Positions 1 through 7,188 of a DNA stretch of 13,295 nucleotides are shown in pieces (the first letter of the stretch is position 1; every line of letters begins with the position of its first letter). The stretch is from CAZWHE01 sp964633825 (lineage in GTDB: Bacteria > Planctomycetota > B15-G4 > CAYZWU01), in assembly GCA_964633825.1 (NCBI GenBank), contig CAZWHE010000116.1, positions 1-13,295 on the forward strand. The letters run 5' to 3'. Below the pieces are notes generated by a model. It worked only from the letters and a program-made list of their open reading frames with translations, did not search any database and had not been told where the DNA came from. A program made the position numbers and the translations under genes.

Positions 1-1
1 G

Positions 2-55
2 ATACTTGCGTTGAAAAATAAGGAGTTACGTCGACAACTGCGGAACTTGGGCTAG
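2..55 (+). CDS. Possible 3' end of a plus-strand gene entering from the left edge
   Basis: The frame starting at base 2 is open from the window edge to a TAG at 53-55. It gives 17 residues, ILALKNKELRRQLRNLG, rich in Lys, Arg, Leu and Glu in a helix-like spacing, as often seen at the end of a coiled coil or DNA-binding protein. The evidence is only composition over a very short stretch, and other frames here are also short. If real, the gene is convergent with the FG-GAP gene. No function can be given. Confidence 0.25.
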   Translation: MLALKNKELRRQLRNLG

Positions 56-123
56 CAAAAAGGCCGCCGAACAATCGCATCAAGACGGCTCGGGCTCTGC
101 CCGATCGCTTATGCGCAAGCCGT

Positions 124-250
124 TCGCAGCGACGCTTCACGCCGCTGCGATGTCCGCTTGACCCGTGTTCCTTCACAAATATTGCGTCCTCGCGCGCCGC
201 AACATTCGCTTGGGACCGATGCCGCAAGCGGCCGGGTCAAGCGGACATTG
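124..250. repeat. Nested inverted-repeat element in a geneless stretch (56-324)
   Basis: A perfect 16-base inverted repeat pairs 150-165 with 233-248 (arm ATGTCCGCTTGACCCG). Between the arms lie two further hairpins placed back to back: 178-186 with 198-206 (9 bases, one mismatch) and 207-212 with 225-230 (CGCTTG/CAAGCG). Just outside, 124-131 pairs perfectly with 143-150 (TCGCAGCG/CGCTGCGA). A smaller hairpin sits at 90-104 (TCGGGC, TCT loop, GCCCGA). The fold is a branched structure closed by a long stem. The repeated CGCTTG/CAAGCG words also allow alternative pairing. No U-run follows, so it does not look like a plain terminator. It may be a palindromic mobile repeat, a structured RNA or an old insertion remnant. 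The rest of 56-324 shows nothing I can name, and the short open frame on the minus strand at 109-303 looks like a by-product of the repeats. Confidence 0.6.
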
Positions 251-324
251 AGGAATCCACACATGCTGGATGTCGAGTAAAAGAGAAACCTCCAAACCAA
301 CATATGGGGCGATTGGTAATTCCA

Positions 325-2031
325 CTAAGGCACGATATCGAGTGTGACGGCCTTCGAAGAAACCCGGGTGTCCGCCGGAGGCTCGTAGGAAACCGCCGCA
401 AAGTAGACGGTGGTTCCGGCGAGGTTCGGATAGAGGCCGGCCGGCCAGGCCAGGGTGGTCACGGCATCGCCGTATGCGTCGAGTTGGCCAGTCTGCCCGC
501 TGAACAGGGGGAGGCTTCCGGTGAGGCTTTTCAGGAAAGCCTGGTCCGGCGTGAGGGGGACGTCGAGGCCGAAAATGTTGATCGGTCCGGTGCCCGTGGT
601 CGACGCGAGAACGATGTATGTCATGCCCGCCTCGTAGTCGGAGAAGTCGTTGTAAAAATCGACCACGCCTCCGGCCGAGACGGAGATCGAGGGCGCGCTC
701 GTTGTCAGGAATGGGTGGCGCGTGAAGAGCATGCCGGCGCCGTAATGGAGCCCGCCTCCGGGTTTATAGGCGTCGGACACGCCGACAAGAACGTCAGGGA
801 CTCCGTCACCATCGATATCACCCACTCCAGCCGCGTCGTCGCCGAAGTCTTCTCCCCAGGAGTTCGTGCCCATGGTGTAGAAGATTCCGCCCGTTGCGCC
901 CGAAACGAGATGCACCACGCCGCCGGGATCGGTCCCGATGCCGCTCACGAAGAAATCATCCACGCCGTCGTTGTCCATGTCGCCCAGAGGCCCCACGGCC
1001 GAGCCGAGGCGGTCGAGCTCGTGCGCGCCTTCGAGGTGATGGATCTCGCTCCCCGTGGCGCCCGAAAAGGCCCAGGCCGAGCCGGCCCAGCTCGCCCCTC
1101 CCGGGTCGTCGGCCTGCGCGCCCACGAGAAGATCGGGAACGCCGTCGCCGTCGATGTCGCCCGCACCGCCCACCGCTTCGGCGTAGCGCTGGTCGGGCTT
1201 CGTGCCGTCGAAGCGATGGATCAGGCCGTAGGTCGCGCCGGAGAAGAGATAGGCCGATCCGGCCCGGTAGAGGCCGTTCGGTTCGGCCCAGAGGGCGCCG
1301 ACGAACACGTCGCCCACGCTGTCGCCGTCGATGTCGCCCGGCGCGGCGAGGGCGTCGCCGAAGTAGTGAAGGGTTCCTTCGCCTTCAAAGAGATGCAGGA
1401 CCGATCCGGTCGCCCCCGAGATCAGGTAGACCGCGCCCGCGCCCGTTACGCCGTTCGGGCTGGCGTTCGGCGCGCTCACGAGGAGGTCGGGGACCGCGTC
1501 CTGGTCCACGTCGCCGGGAGCGGCCAGGCTCGTGCCGAACATGCCGGCCAGGCCGCTTCCATCGAGCTGCATGAACTTCAGGCCCGTGGCGCCCGAATAA
1601 ATATAGACCGAGCCGGCGTGGTACAGTCCGCCCGGCTCCGCGCCCGGGGCGCCCACGGCGATGTCGTTCACTCCGTCGCCGTCCATGTCGCCCGGCGAGA
1701 CCACGGACCGGCCGAGCTGCTCGCTGCCGGCCGTTCCTTCGAAAACGTATATCTGCCCGCCCGTGGCTCCCGAGAAGACCCACAGCTTTCCTACATTGCT
1801 CAAAGGCCCGGCCTCGGCTCCGGGCGCGCCCACGGCGAGGTCCGTCACGCCGTCGCTGTCCACGTCGCCCACGCCGGCTACGGCCTTGCCGGCCGTGTCG
1901 CCGTACCCTTCGCCGTACCATCTGTACAGGGTGTCCCAGCCGCCGCCAACGGTCTGGGCGGACAGGGTCGTCCCGGAACAAAAGAGGAAAATGGCGCTCA
2001 TCAGAAGGGGGTACAGCGTTCGCTTGGACAT
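325..2031 (-). CDS. Secreted FG-GAP (integrin alpha N-terminal-like) beta-propeller protein
   Basis: The 568-residue product starts with a signal peptide (residues 1-26, Lys/Arg followed by a hydrophobic core, likely cleaved after SAQ), so it is exported. Seven FG-GAP repeats with a period of about 59 residues span roughly 45-440. Each carries a calcium-binding loop of the DxDxDGxxD type, starting at D56, D115, D174, D233, D292, D351 and D405; repeats 3 and 4 deviate at the Gly position. Most repeats end in a SGATG motif. Such proteins fold as a seven-bladed beta-propeller and usually mediate surface adhesion or protein-ligand contact. Residues 441-568 form a separate Ser/Gly/Thr-rich beta domain that ends in DIVP. 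No membrane anchor or sorting tag is visible. An AAGGAG ribosome binding site precedes the ATG. The gene is divergent from the ATPase and GC-rich. Confidence 0.9.
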   Translation of the reverse strand: MSKRTLYPLLMSAIFLFCSGTTLSAQTVGGGWDTLYRWYGEGYGDTAGKAVAGVGDVDSDGVTDLAVGAPGAEAGPLSNVGKLWVFSGATGGQIYVFEGTAGSEQLGRSVVSPGDMDGDGVNDIAVGAPGAEPGGLYHAGSVYIYSGATGLKFMQLDGSGLAGMFGTSLAAPGDVDQDAVPDLLVSAPNASPNGVTGAGAVYLISGATGSVLHLFEGEGTLHYFGDALAAPGDIDGDSVGDVFVGALWAEPNGLYRAGSAYLFSGATYGLIHRFDGTKPDQRYAEAVGGAGDIDGDGVPDLLVGAQADDPGGASWAGSAWAFSGATGSEIHHLEGAHELDRLGSAVGPLGDMDNDGVDDFFVSGIGTDPGGVVHLVSGATGGIFYTMGTNSWGEDFGDDAAGVGDIDGDGVPDVLVGVSDAYKPGGGLHYGAGMLFTRHPFLTTSAPSISVSAGGVVDFYNDFSDYEAGMTYIVLASTTGTGPINIFGLDVPLTPDQAFLKSLTGSLPLFSGQTGQLDAYGDAVTTLAWPAGLYPNLAGTTVYFAAVSYEPPADTRVSSKAVTLDIVP

Positions 2032-2130
2032 AACCTATTCTCCTTACAGAACTTTCGAAGGCGACGCAGAGAGCGTGGTGCCGCGGGACGCAGCCGGGAT
2101 CGTGCTCCCGGCAAGGGCCTATCGATACTC

Positions 2131-2159
2131 TTAATAGCATCGAGACTGGGGTCGGACAA
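2131..2159 (-). promoter_or_regulatory. Candidate sigma-70-type promoter of the FG-GAP gene
   Basis: On the minus strand TTGTCC (2154-2159) and TATTAA (2131-2136) are separated by 17 bases, each matching four of six consensus positions. Transcription would begin near 2124, giving a leader of about 90 bases before the ATG at 2031. This is pattern matching only, in a phylum whose promoter rules I do not know. Confidence 0.3.
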
Positions 2160-2223
2160 TCTTCCTTTGGTTTATATTCCGTCACATAAGCCCCATTAAT
2201 TTGGTGCGAAATTTCAGCCGCTT

Positions 2224-2272
2224 CGTAAATTGGTCCAGACCATTTTACGACACTGCGTATATTGGTCTTGAC
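2224..2272. promoter_or_regulatory. Operator-like dyad with a repeated half site upstream of the ATPase gene
   Basis: Bases 2224-2235 (CGTAAATTGGTC) and 2238-2249 (GACCATTTTACG) form a 12-base inverted repeat with one mismatch and a 2-base centre. The core TGGTC-CA-GACCA matches the shape of GntR-family sites of the HutC/DasR/NagR type, whose known consensus contains TGGTCTAGACCA. The half site recurs in direct orientation at 2256-2272 (CGTATATTGGTCTTGAC), 32 bases downstream, about three helical turns. A weaker TTTGGT lies at 2200-2205. The downstream half site overlaps the candidate -35 box of the ATPase gene, so a bound regulator could block or recruit polymerase. No GntR-type regulator gene lies in this window. 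Confidence 0.5.
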
Positions 2273-2295
2273 GGGCGCTGTCTATCTGCTATACC
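2268..2295 (+). promoter_or_regulatory. Candidate promoter of the AAA ATPase gene (leaderless)
   Basis: TTGACG (2268-2273) and TATACC (2290-2295) are separated by 16 bases. A start about seven bases after the -10 box would fall at 2302-2304, on or next to the ATG at 2304. No Shine-Dalgarno sequence precedes that ATG, which fits a leaderless mRNA. The -35 box overlaps the downstream operator half site. Confidence 0.35.
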
Positions 2296-2303
2296 GTAAC
2301 GAA

Positions 2304-3503
2304 ATGAAGAGAATCTATGAAGCCCTCTTGGTCGAGCATCTGGGGCAGCACCGTCAGATGGTGATGCTGAGCGGTCCTCGACAGGTCGGCAAGACGACAA
2401 CATCATGCGCCAGTGCACCGTCCCACCGTTACTATACGTGGGATCGTCAGTCCGACAGGCGGCTGATTACAAGGGGGCCGGATGCAGTGGCCGAAGACCT
2501 TCAACTTTCGACTGTGCGCCCTACCAAGCTACCCGTCGTCTTTGACGAGATCCACAAATACAGGAAGTGGAAATCCTTCCTGAAGGGTTTTTTCGATGTT
2601 TACGGGGAGAGATTGAAGATCGTGGTGACGGGAAGCGCGCGGCTGACTGTCTACAAGCACGGTGGTGATAGCCTGATGGGCAGGTACTTTTCCTACCGTA
2701 TGCATCCACTGACCGTGGGAGAGCTGGTATCGACCGACCTCACAGAGACGGAAATCAGAAATCCCGCAAGACTCAAGGGGAAGGCTATCGAACAACTCCT
2801 CGAGTTCGGTGGTTTCCCTGAACCGTTTCTCAAAGGTTCAAGACGTTTCTACAACCGCTGGAAGCGACTCAGAACGGAGCTGTTGTTTCGTGAGGATCTG
2901 CGAGACCTCACCCAGATTCAAGAAGCGGGTCAAGTCCAGATATTGGCCGACCTTCTGTCGAATCGGGCCGGTCAATTAGTAAATTACAGCTCCCTGGCGG
3001 TAGATGCGTATATCTCCGTCGACACGGTTCGGCGCTGGATCTCTACACTCGAGTCGCTGTTCTTCTGCTATACCGTTCGCCCATGGTTTCGCAACGTACC
3101 GAAGTCGTTGCGGAAGCAGCCGAAGGTCTATCTCTGGGACTGGAGTCTGGTCGCGGATAAAGGCGCGCGACACGAGAACATGGTTGCTTCACACTTGCTC
3201 AAGGCCGTTCATTGGTGGACGGACATCGGTCTCGGGACATACGACTTATACTATCTCAGAGACAAAGCCAAACGCGAGGTTGATTTCCTCGTGACACGGA
3301 ACAACAAACCCTGGTTCCTCGTTGAGGTCAAGTCATCCGGGAGGCGCGGCGTCAATCCTCATCTCAGATACTTCTTCGGAAAGATACAGGCAGAGCATGC
3401 ATTCCAGATCGCCTTCGATCTGGAGGGAGTTGACGAGAACCTGTTCTCGTACACCGAACCCATACGTGTGCCTGCGACGACTTTCCTCTCACAGTTGGTG
3501 TAG
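2304..3503 (+). CDS. AAA-family ATPase with DUF4143 C-terminal domain
   Basis: The 399-residue product has a Walker A motif GPRQVGKTT (residues 24-32) and a Walker B motif VVFDEIHK (78-85), followed by a VTGSARL sensor-like segment. Its C-terminal third ends in EVDFLV and FLVEVKSS, the degenerate PD-(D/E)xK-like signature of DUF4143. These cytoplasmic ATPases are widespread, often in many copies per genome. Their cellular role is unsettled, with nucleic-acid-linked functions proposed. Length and domain order are normal for the family. I chose the ATG at 2304 because homologues typically begin with a short helix about 20 residues before the P-loop. An upstream in-frame GTG/ATT-type extension to 2262 would be out of character. 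There is no Shine-Dalgarno site. Base composition is visibly less GC-rich than the neighbours, which suggests acquisition by transfer. Confidence 0.9.
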   Translation: MKRIYEALLVEHLGQHRQMVMLSGPRQVGKTTTSCASAPSHRYYTWDRQSDRRLITRGPDAVAEDLQLSTVRPTKLPVVFDEIHKYRKWKSFLKGFFDVYGERLKIVVTGSARLTVYKHGGDSLMGRYFSYRMHPLTVGELVSTDLTETEIRNPARLKGKAIEQLLEFGGFPEPFLKGSRRFYNRWKRLRTELLFREDLRDLTQIQEAGQVQILADLLSNRAGQLVNYSSLAVDAYISVDTVRRWISTLESLFFCYTVRPWFRNVPKSLRKQPKVYLWDWSLVADKGARHENMVASHLLKAVHWWTDIGLGTYDLYYLRDKAKREVDFLVTRNNKPWFLVEVKSSGRRGVNPHLRYFFGKIQAEHAFQIAFDLEGVDENLFSYTEPIRVPATTFLSQLV

Positions 3504-3596
3504 TGCTTGTCGCGGGATAAAAACTCAACCGAATCGCAATCCTTGATATGGCTGTTGGTAGTAGGACATCGTTGCCTAAAGTCTGATACGTTTCAT

Positions 3597-4442
3597 TCAC
3601 TTCGAACCGCTGCATTCGGCCAACGCGCCGGCTTGAATGCTTTCGATCAGCCCCTGGGCGCCGCGGCTTTCGTAAATCGATGCCGCCCGGAACATCCCGG
3701 CGATGGAAGCGTATTTGTCCCAATATCTGCCTGTGTTCGCCTGGTAGAGCAGCTCTTCTATTTCAGCTTCGTTTGTCGTGCGGTCAGCCAGCCGGACTTT
3801 GGCTTCTTTAAGTCTTTCCTCGGCAGCCTTCCACTTGTCGCCTTTTTCGGAAACCAGGGTGCTTCTGTCCCCGGGATACCCGATGAAATGCGCCAGGCCT
3901 TCATCGATTACGATTTCGTCTATGATGTCGATCGGTTTGCTCCGGTCCGGCTCGTGCAGGAGCTCGGACAAGAGAATGTGCGCTATTTCGTGTTTTATAA
4001 CAGCCATTCCCGAATGCTTCAGGTCTTCAGCCGACCACAGACCGAGGTTGAAGAAGAAGGATTTCTCGCCGAGATAATCAGCGCTCCATGCATCGTACGG
4101 TTCGGGAATGCCGTGTGTTATCACGACCGCGATGTCGAACCGTTTGTCGCCGAGCAAGGGGTAAAAAACAGTGTCGATCAGCGGGTCGCCGTGATGATTG
4201 AAATCATCGATCAAATCTGTGAACAGAAGAGAATGCGGGATGCCGCCCCGGGGAGCTTCCAGCTCGAGGTTCTTGTTCGGCAGGGATTCTTTCGACAAGA
4301 GGGTGGGATCGGTTATCTCGATAACGCGGCAAGTGATTCGCATTTTATTGCATGTGCACTCTTCATAGATCACGCAGGCGCAGAGCAAGAAGGCGAACGC
4401 GGTCAGGCCAAGCTTCCGGTTCATTTGTTGAAAAACCCTCAT
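3597..4442 (-). CDS. Predicted HExxH metalloprotease-like lipoprotein
   Basis: This 281-residue protein has a basic start, a hydrophobic segment (residues 11-20) and a lipobox-like LLCAC, so Cys21 or Cys23 could be lipidated and the protein tethered to a membrane. HEIAH (151-155) gives two predicted zinc ligands and a catalytic Glu. EGLAHF, about 26 residues later (Glu181), fits the third ligand of a gluzincin-type site. A charged, helical segment follows (200-240). I do not recognise the family. The ATG overlaps the stop of the upstream cupin-like gene by ATGA and has an AGGA site seven bases before it, so coupled translation is likely. An ATG at 4424 with a cleaner signal peptide is the alternative start. 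This is the last gene of the minus-strand run and is convergent with the ATPase gene. Confidence 0.75.
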   Translation of the reverse strand: MRVFQQMNRKLGLTAFAFLLCACVIYEECTCNKMRITCRVIEITDPTLLSKESLPNKNLELEAPRGGIPHSLLFTDLIDDFNHHGDPLIDTVFYPLLGDKRFDIAVVITHGIPEPYDAWSADYLGEKSFFFNLGLWSAEDLKHSGMAVIKHEIAHILLSELLHEPDRSKPIDIIDEIVIDEGLAHFIGYPGDRSTLVSEKGDKWKAAEERLKEAKVRLADRTTNEAEIEELLYQANTGRYWDKYASIAGMFRAASIYESRGAQGLIESIQAGALAECSGSK

Positions 4443-4954
4443 TTATATTTCCTGCGGTGCAATGCACCGTCGTCGCCGGCGCGCTCCTCGATCAACTCGC
4501 TGTCAGTCACCGTGTGGAACGACACGACAGCCCAGTTCGCTCCCGCTACAATCCCCCTGTGCCAGACATTGGGGGGAATGGAGACCCATCTCTTTTCGAT
4601 CGGGGCCAAGGGGTCGCTCTCGAGAATGTTCGAGGACCACGAGTCCGCGGGCTTTGTCTGGAAGTCGCCCGTTCCCCCGTATGACGTCATGCGCTGATGG
4701 CTGTTCGGGTGTCTCTCGGGTTCGGTTGTCGTGCCTGCGCGGAGAAGGAAGACCCAGCTCGATCGGATCGTCTCGGGCAGGGGGATGTCGTAGATCCTAA
4801 GCGGTATCGGCTCCCAGGCCATCGGGTCGTCGGGCTCTTGCACGAGTTTCCGCTCGACGCGGGAAAGGATGTCATCGATGAGAGACATGGCCGGCTCGGA
4901 CCTCACCGCGGCGTCGAGCGTTCTCAGAATCCTCAGTTCGTCGCTGTCCCACAT
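4439..4954 (-). CDS. Cupin-like protein of unknown substrate
   Basis: The 171-residue product has an N-terminal helical part (1-45) and a likely small beta-barrel with the cupin pattern: a first motif containing Glu80, His82 and His86 (ERHPNSHQRM) and a second with WVSIPPNVWHRG (His132) followed by WAVVSFHT (His147). In RmlC-type cupins such residues hold a metal or line the substrate pocket. Substrate and reaction cannot be read from the sequence. I chose the ATG at 4954, which has a TGGAG site five bases upstream, over a GTG at 4972. The stop overlaps the start of the HEIAH lipoprotein gene by four bases. Confidence 0.7.
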   Translation of the reverse strand: MWDSDELRILRTLDAAVRSEPAMSLIDDILSRVERKLVQEPDDPMAWEPIPLRIYDIPLPETIRSSWVFLLRAGTTTEPERHPNSHQRMTSYGGTGDFQTKPADSWSSNILESDPLAPIEKRWVSIPPNVWHRGIVAGANWAVVSFHTVTDSELIEERAGDDGALHRRKYK

Positions 4955-4990
4955 GGCTGCTCCAGGTTTCACGCGGCGGCGGATGTGCAG

Positions 4991-5299
4991 CTATCGGCCG
5001 CCGCTTTCGCCGGGCTTGTTCGACGGGGCCTCCTCGCACTCGGTTCCGGCGGTTTTTCTGTACACGGTTCGGGCGAGCCGGTGTGGGAAAATGATGGCCG
5101 CTGCCAAAACACCGAGCCCGAGCAGTCCCCAGATGATGAACACAATGACCGACGGTGCAACATAACCGGAGTAGCAAGGCGCGAGAATGCCGAACACGAA
5201 ACCCAGAATGAACCAGAGAAATCCGAGTCCTCCGAGCAGGACACTGAAGCTTGCCAGGTAGGTGAGAACAGAGAGTGTTACGGCTTTTCCATTTTTCAT
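4991..5299 (-). CDS. Small membrane protein with two to three transmembrane segments
   Basis: This is a 102-residue hydrophobic protein. After a short basic start, the region from VLTYLASF to VFGIL is continuous enough for one or two membrane passes. A second long stretch from PSVIVFIIWGLL to AAIIFP gives another pass. The C-terminus is polar and basic at the boundary (HRLARTVYRK), so it is probably cytoplasmic. No family recognised. The start was set at the ATG at 5299; a TTG four codons upstream (5311) is possible. The gene lies 23 bases after the pentapeptide gene and 36 before the cupin gene. Confidence 0.65.
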   Translation of the reverse strand: MKNGKAVTLSVLTYLASFSVLLGGLGFLWFILGFVFGILAPCYSGYVAPSVIVFIIWGLLGLGVLAAAIIFPHRLARTVYRKTAGTECEEAPSNKPGESGGR

Positions 5300-5322
5300 T
5301 TCTAGACTCAAAGCGTCAAAAT

Positions 5323-5685
5323 TTACGGACCGGTCTTCCCGTACGCCTCGATCATTTTCGTGACCTCTATCCCGTTGATCGTCATCCCCTTCAGTTCCGC
5401 GCCGGTGATCCGGACGCCGGCAAAGGACCCCCCTTCGAAAGTGCAGTTGTGAAATTCGATGTCCCGGAAGGAGACGGGGCGGCGTTCCCGATCTTCGCCC
5501 GTGTTCATGCAGCTGAAGCCGGCTCCCCCGAAATCTATCGCGCTGAACCGGGCTCCCCGGAGGTTGATGTTCTCGAAAACCGCCCCGCTCAGATCGATGT
5601 TCTCGAATGTCGTCCCCGACATATTCAGCCCGCTGAAACGGGATTGCCGGATGTCCTTGCCGCTCACGTTGATTGGATCTGACAT
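5323..5685 (-). CDS. Pentapeptide-repeat protein
   Basis: The 120-residue product shows the five-residue periodicity of pentapeptide repeats, with Phe or Leu at the central position (RFSGL, TFENI, DLSGA, VFENI, NLRGA, RFSAI, DFGGA at about 16-55, and again at 72-100). This forms a right-handed quadrilateral beta-helix. A charged loop (62-70, TGEDRERRP) interrupts it, and the end GMTINGIEVTKMIEAY is a typical cap. Proteins of this type usually act through protein contacts; the target here is unknown. The start at 5685 is fixed by a GGAG site six bases upstream. A longer open frame to 5754 would overlap the previous gene and lacks repeats. Confidence 0.85.
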   Translation of the reverse strand: MSDPINVSGKDIRQSRFSGLNMSGTTFENIDLSGAVFENINLRGARFSAIDFGGAGFSCMNTGEDRERRPVSFRDIEFHNCTFEGGSFAGVRITGAELKGMTINGIEVTKMIEAYGKTGP

Positions 5686-5710
5686 TGTTTTCTCCGGATA
5701 GAGTGACTCA

Positions 5711-6277
5711 TCATATTCCGGTCGCGTTTTCTTTGCCGGACCTTTCTCGCGCATCGGCTTCCAGGCCGGGAAGCCCCGTCCAGGCCGCGGCTGCGAGGAA
5801 ACCCGGGGGACCCGCGAGAATCATCACAGAAACAATGAGCGTGAAAAAGGTCCCTGCGGAATAAAACGATTGAGACAGCTGCGGCGTTATGGGGGCAATG
5901 GAGAATACGGCGCATGCCGTCAGAAGCCCGCGGACAAAGCCCCAAGGCGTTTTACGATTTGTTATCCAACCTATAACCGCAATCACGGCAACGGCAAGGG
6001 AACAGAGCCCTGCTAATGCAAAAATAACAAGGAGCGAGTCGAGCGGCGCCCCTTTCACAAACGGATAGATGTATAACAAAGGGAGCAGGACAGCCGTGAT
6101 CTTCCACGTCTTGGCGGGATTCGCCCTGAATCCCAGCGCGCCTGCCAACAGCAGCGCCGCGCTGCTGACGGCAAGCTGCCCCGGATCGAATCCTCAGCCG
6201 AGATGGAGCTCCCGCCAGAAGTAGAACCCGATCGCAGCCGCCCACAACCCGAGGCTTACGGCACACAATATTCTCAT
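5711..6277 (-). pseudogene. Multi-pass membrane protein gene interrupted by an in-frame TGA
   Basis: An ATG at 6277 with an AGGAGG site seven bases upstream opens a frame coding a membrane segment (residues 1-27, MRILCAVSLGLWAAAIGFYF onward). A TGA stops it at 6194-6196. The same frame then continues for 160 codons to a second TGA at 5711-5713, coding at least four or five more hydrophobic segments (LAVSSAALLLAGALGF, ITAVLLPLLYIYPFV, a long Ala/Val-rich span near ILVIFALAGLCS, and more). Together the pieces look like one protein of about 187 residues. A TTG at 6148 could restart translation but has no ribosome binding site. The likeliest reading is a nonsense mutation or sequencing error. The AGGAGG site overlaps the stop of the SDR gene, suggesting coupling to it. 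Confidence 0.65.
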
Positions 6278-6288
6278 CGATTGACCTC

Positions 6289-7188
6289 CTACAAACCGAG
6301 GGCCATGCGGTGTCCGCCGTGGACGAACAGGACCTGCCCCGTGATCCAGCCGGCGTGCTCCGAGGCGAAGAACACGACGGCGTTCGCAATGTCGTCGGGA
6401 CGCCCGACCCTTCGCACGGGTATTTCAGGAACAAGGGCGGCCTCCAGCTCCGCAGAGATATAGCCCGACTGGACCGGGCCGGGCGAGACCACGTTGACGG
6501 TGATTCCAAAGGGCCCCAGCTCGGCCGCAGCGCTGCGGCTGTACGATTCGAGCGCGTATTTGCTGGCCCGGTAAGAGATCTCCTTCGGGCATCCCCACGC
6601 GCAGTCGGCGCTGATGTTGACGATCCGTCCCCAGTTCGCCTTTCTTTCAATGACGCGCCGTGCGAACCTTGCCGTGAGAACGGCGGCGGCGCGGGAGCTC
6701 ACGGCGAAATTGCGGTCATGGCTCTCCGCGTCGATCGTTGCTATGGCCGGACCGCCCTCCCAGACCTGCGCATCTTCATCCGAAGCGGGCGAAGGGAGAA
6801 AAGTATCGGCCATGTATTCGGTGGCGTTGTTTACCAAGATATCGATCCGCCCGAAGGTCTTCTCAGCCTTTTGAAAGAGGCGGTCGACGGTTCCGGGCTC
6901 GCGAAGGTCTCCTTCCCACGACTCCGCCTTGCCGCCGGCTTCCCGGATGGAAGCCACCACCTCGCGGGCGGTCTTGTTCTGCTGTTCGAAGAAGAGGTGC
7001 AGGCCCGGTTCCGGCGAGGCGCCGGTGTGCCGCTCTTGGTCGTCGAGCTCGACATCTTGGCGGAAGTAGTGGATGAAGACCAAGGCGCCGTGGGAAGCCA
7101 GGGCCCGTGCGATGGCGGCGCCGATGCCCAGAGGATTGTTCGCTCCCGTCACCAGGGCGACCTTGTCTCGTATTCCGGGATCGATCAT
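6289..7188 (-). CDS. Short-chain dehydrogenase/reductase (SDR), FabG-like
   Basis: The 299-residue NAD(P)-dependent oxidoreductase has a Rossmann fold. The cofactor motif is TGANNPLGIG (14-23), a form with extra residues seen in enoyl/oxoacyl reductase-like SDRs. NNAT at 120-123, Ser193 (NISADC), Tyr206 and Lys210 (YRASK) complete the Asn-Ser-Tyr-Lys tetrad, and SPGPV at 235-239 is the usual loop after the active site. The C-terminus (ITGQVLFVHGG) is the classical SDR dimer strand. It is longer than the typical 245-260 residues because of two inserts, about 44-68 and 124-155. The substrate is unknown; carbonyl reduction of a small or acyl substrate is likely. A GGAG site eight bases before the ATG supports the start. 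Confidence 0.9.
   Translation of the reverse strand: MIDPGIRDKVALVTGANNPLGIGAAIARALASHGALVFIHYFRQDVELDDQERHTGASPEPGLHLFFEQQNKTAREVVASIREAGGKAESWEGDLREPGTVDRLFQKAEKTFGRIDILVNNATEYMADTFLPSPASDEDAQVWEGGPAIATIDAESHDRNFAVSSRAAAVLTARFARRVIERKANWGRIVNISADCAWGCPKEISYRASKYALESYSRSAAAELGPFGITVNVVSPGPVQSGYISAELEAALVPEIPVRRVGRPDDIANAVVFFASEHAGWITGQVLFVHGGHRMALGL

Noticed and set aside
1140..1720. Direct repeats around GTCGCCGTCGATGTCGCC
   Set aside because: These are the repeated calcium-loop codons of the FG-GAP repeats (reverse strand), not a CRISPR array or a mobile repeat.
304..2199. Long plus-strand open frame of about 630 codons
   Set aside because: It is opposite the FG-GAP gene, whose GC-rich repeated DNA keeps the antisense frame open. 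The antisense product has Arg/Ala/His-rich repeats with no domain, while the minus frame has a signal peptide, a ribosome site and seven FG-GAP repeats.
3504..3596. Terminator between the convergent ATPase and lipoprotein genes
   Set aside because: I found no stem of useful length followed by a T-run on either strand in these 93 bases.
3507..4697. Plus-strand open frame of about 396 codons
   Set aside because: It runs antisense across two genes with clear motifs (HEIAH lipoprotein and cupin) and their ATGA junction, and shows no recognisable domain.
5711..6277. Selenocysteine at the internal TGA
   Set aside because: The downstream hairpin places its loop about 35 bases after the TGA, too far for the known bacterial insertion element, and no selenoprotein family or redox motif is recognisable.
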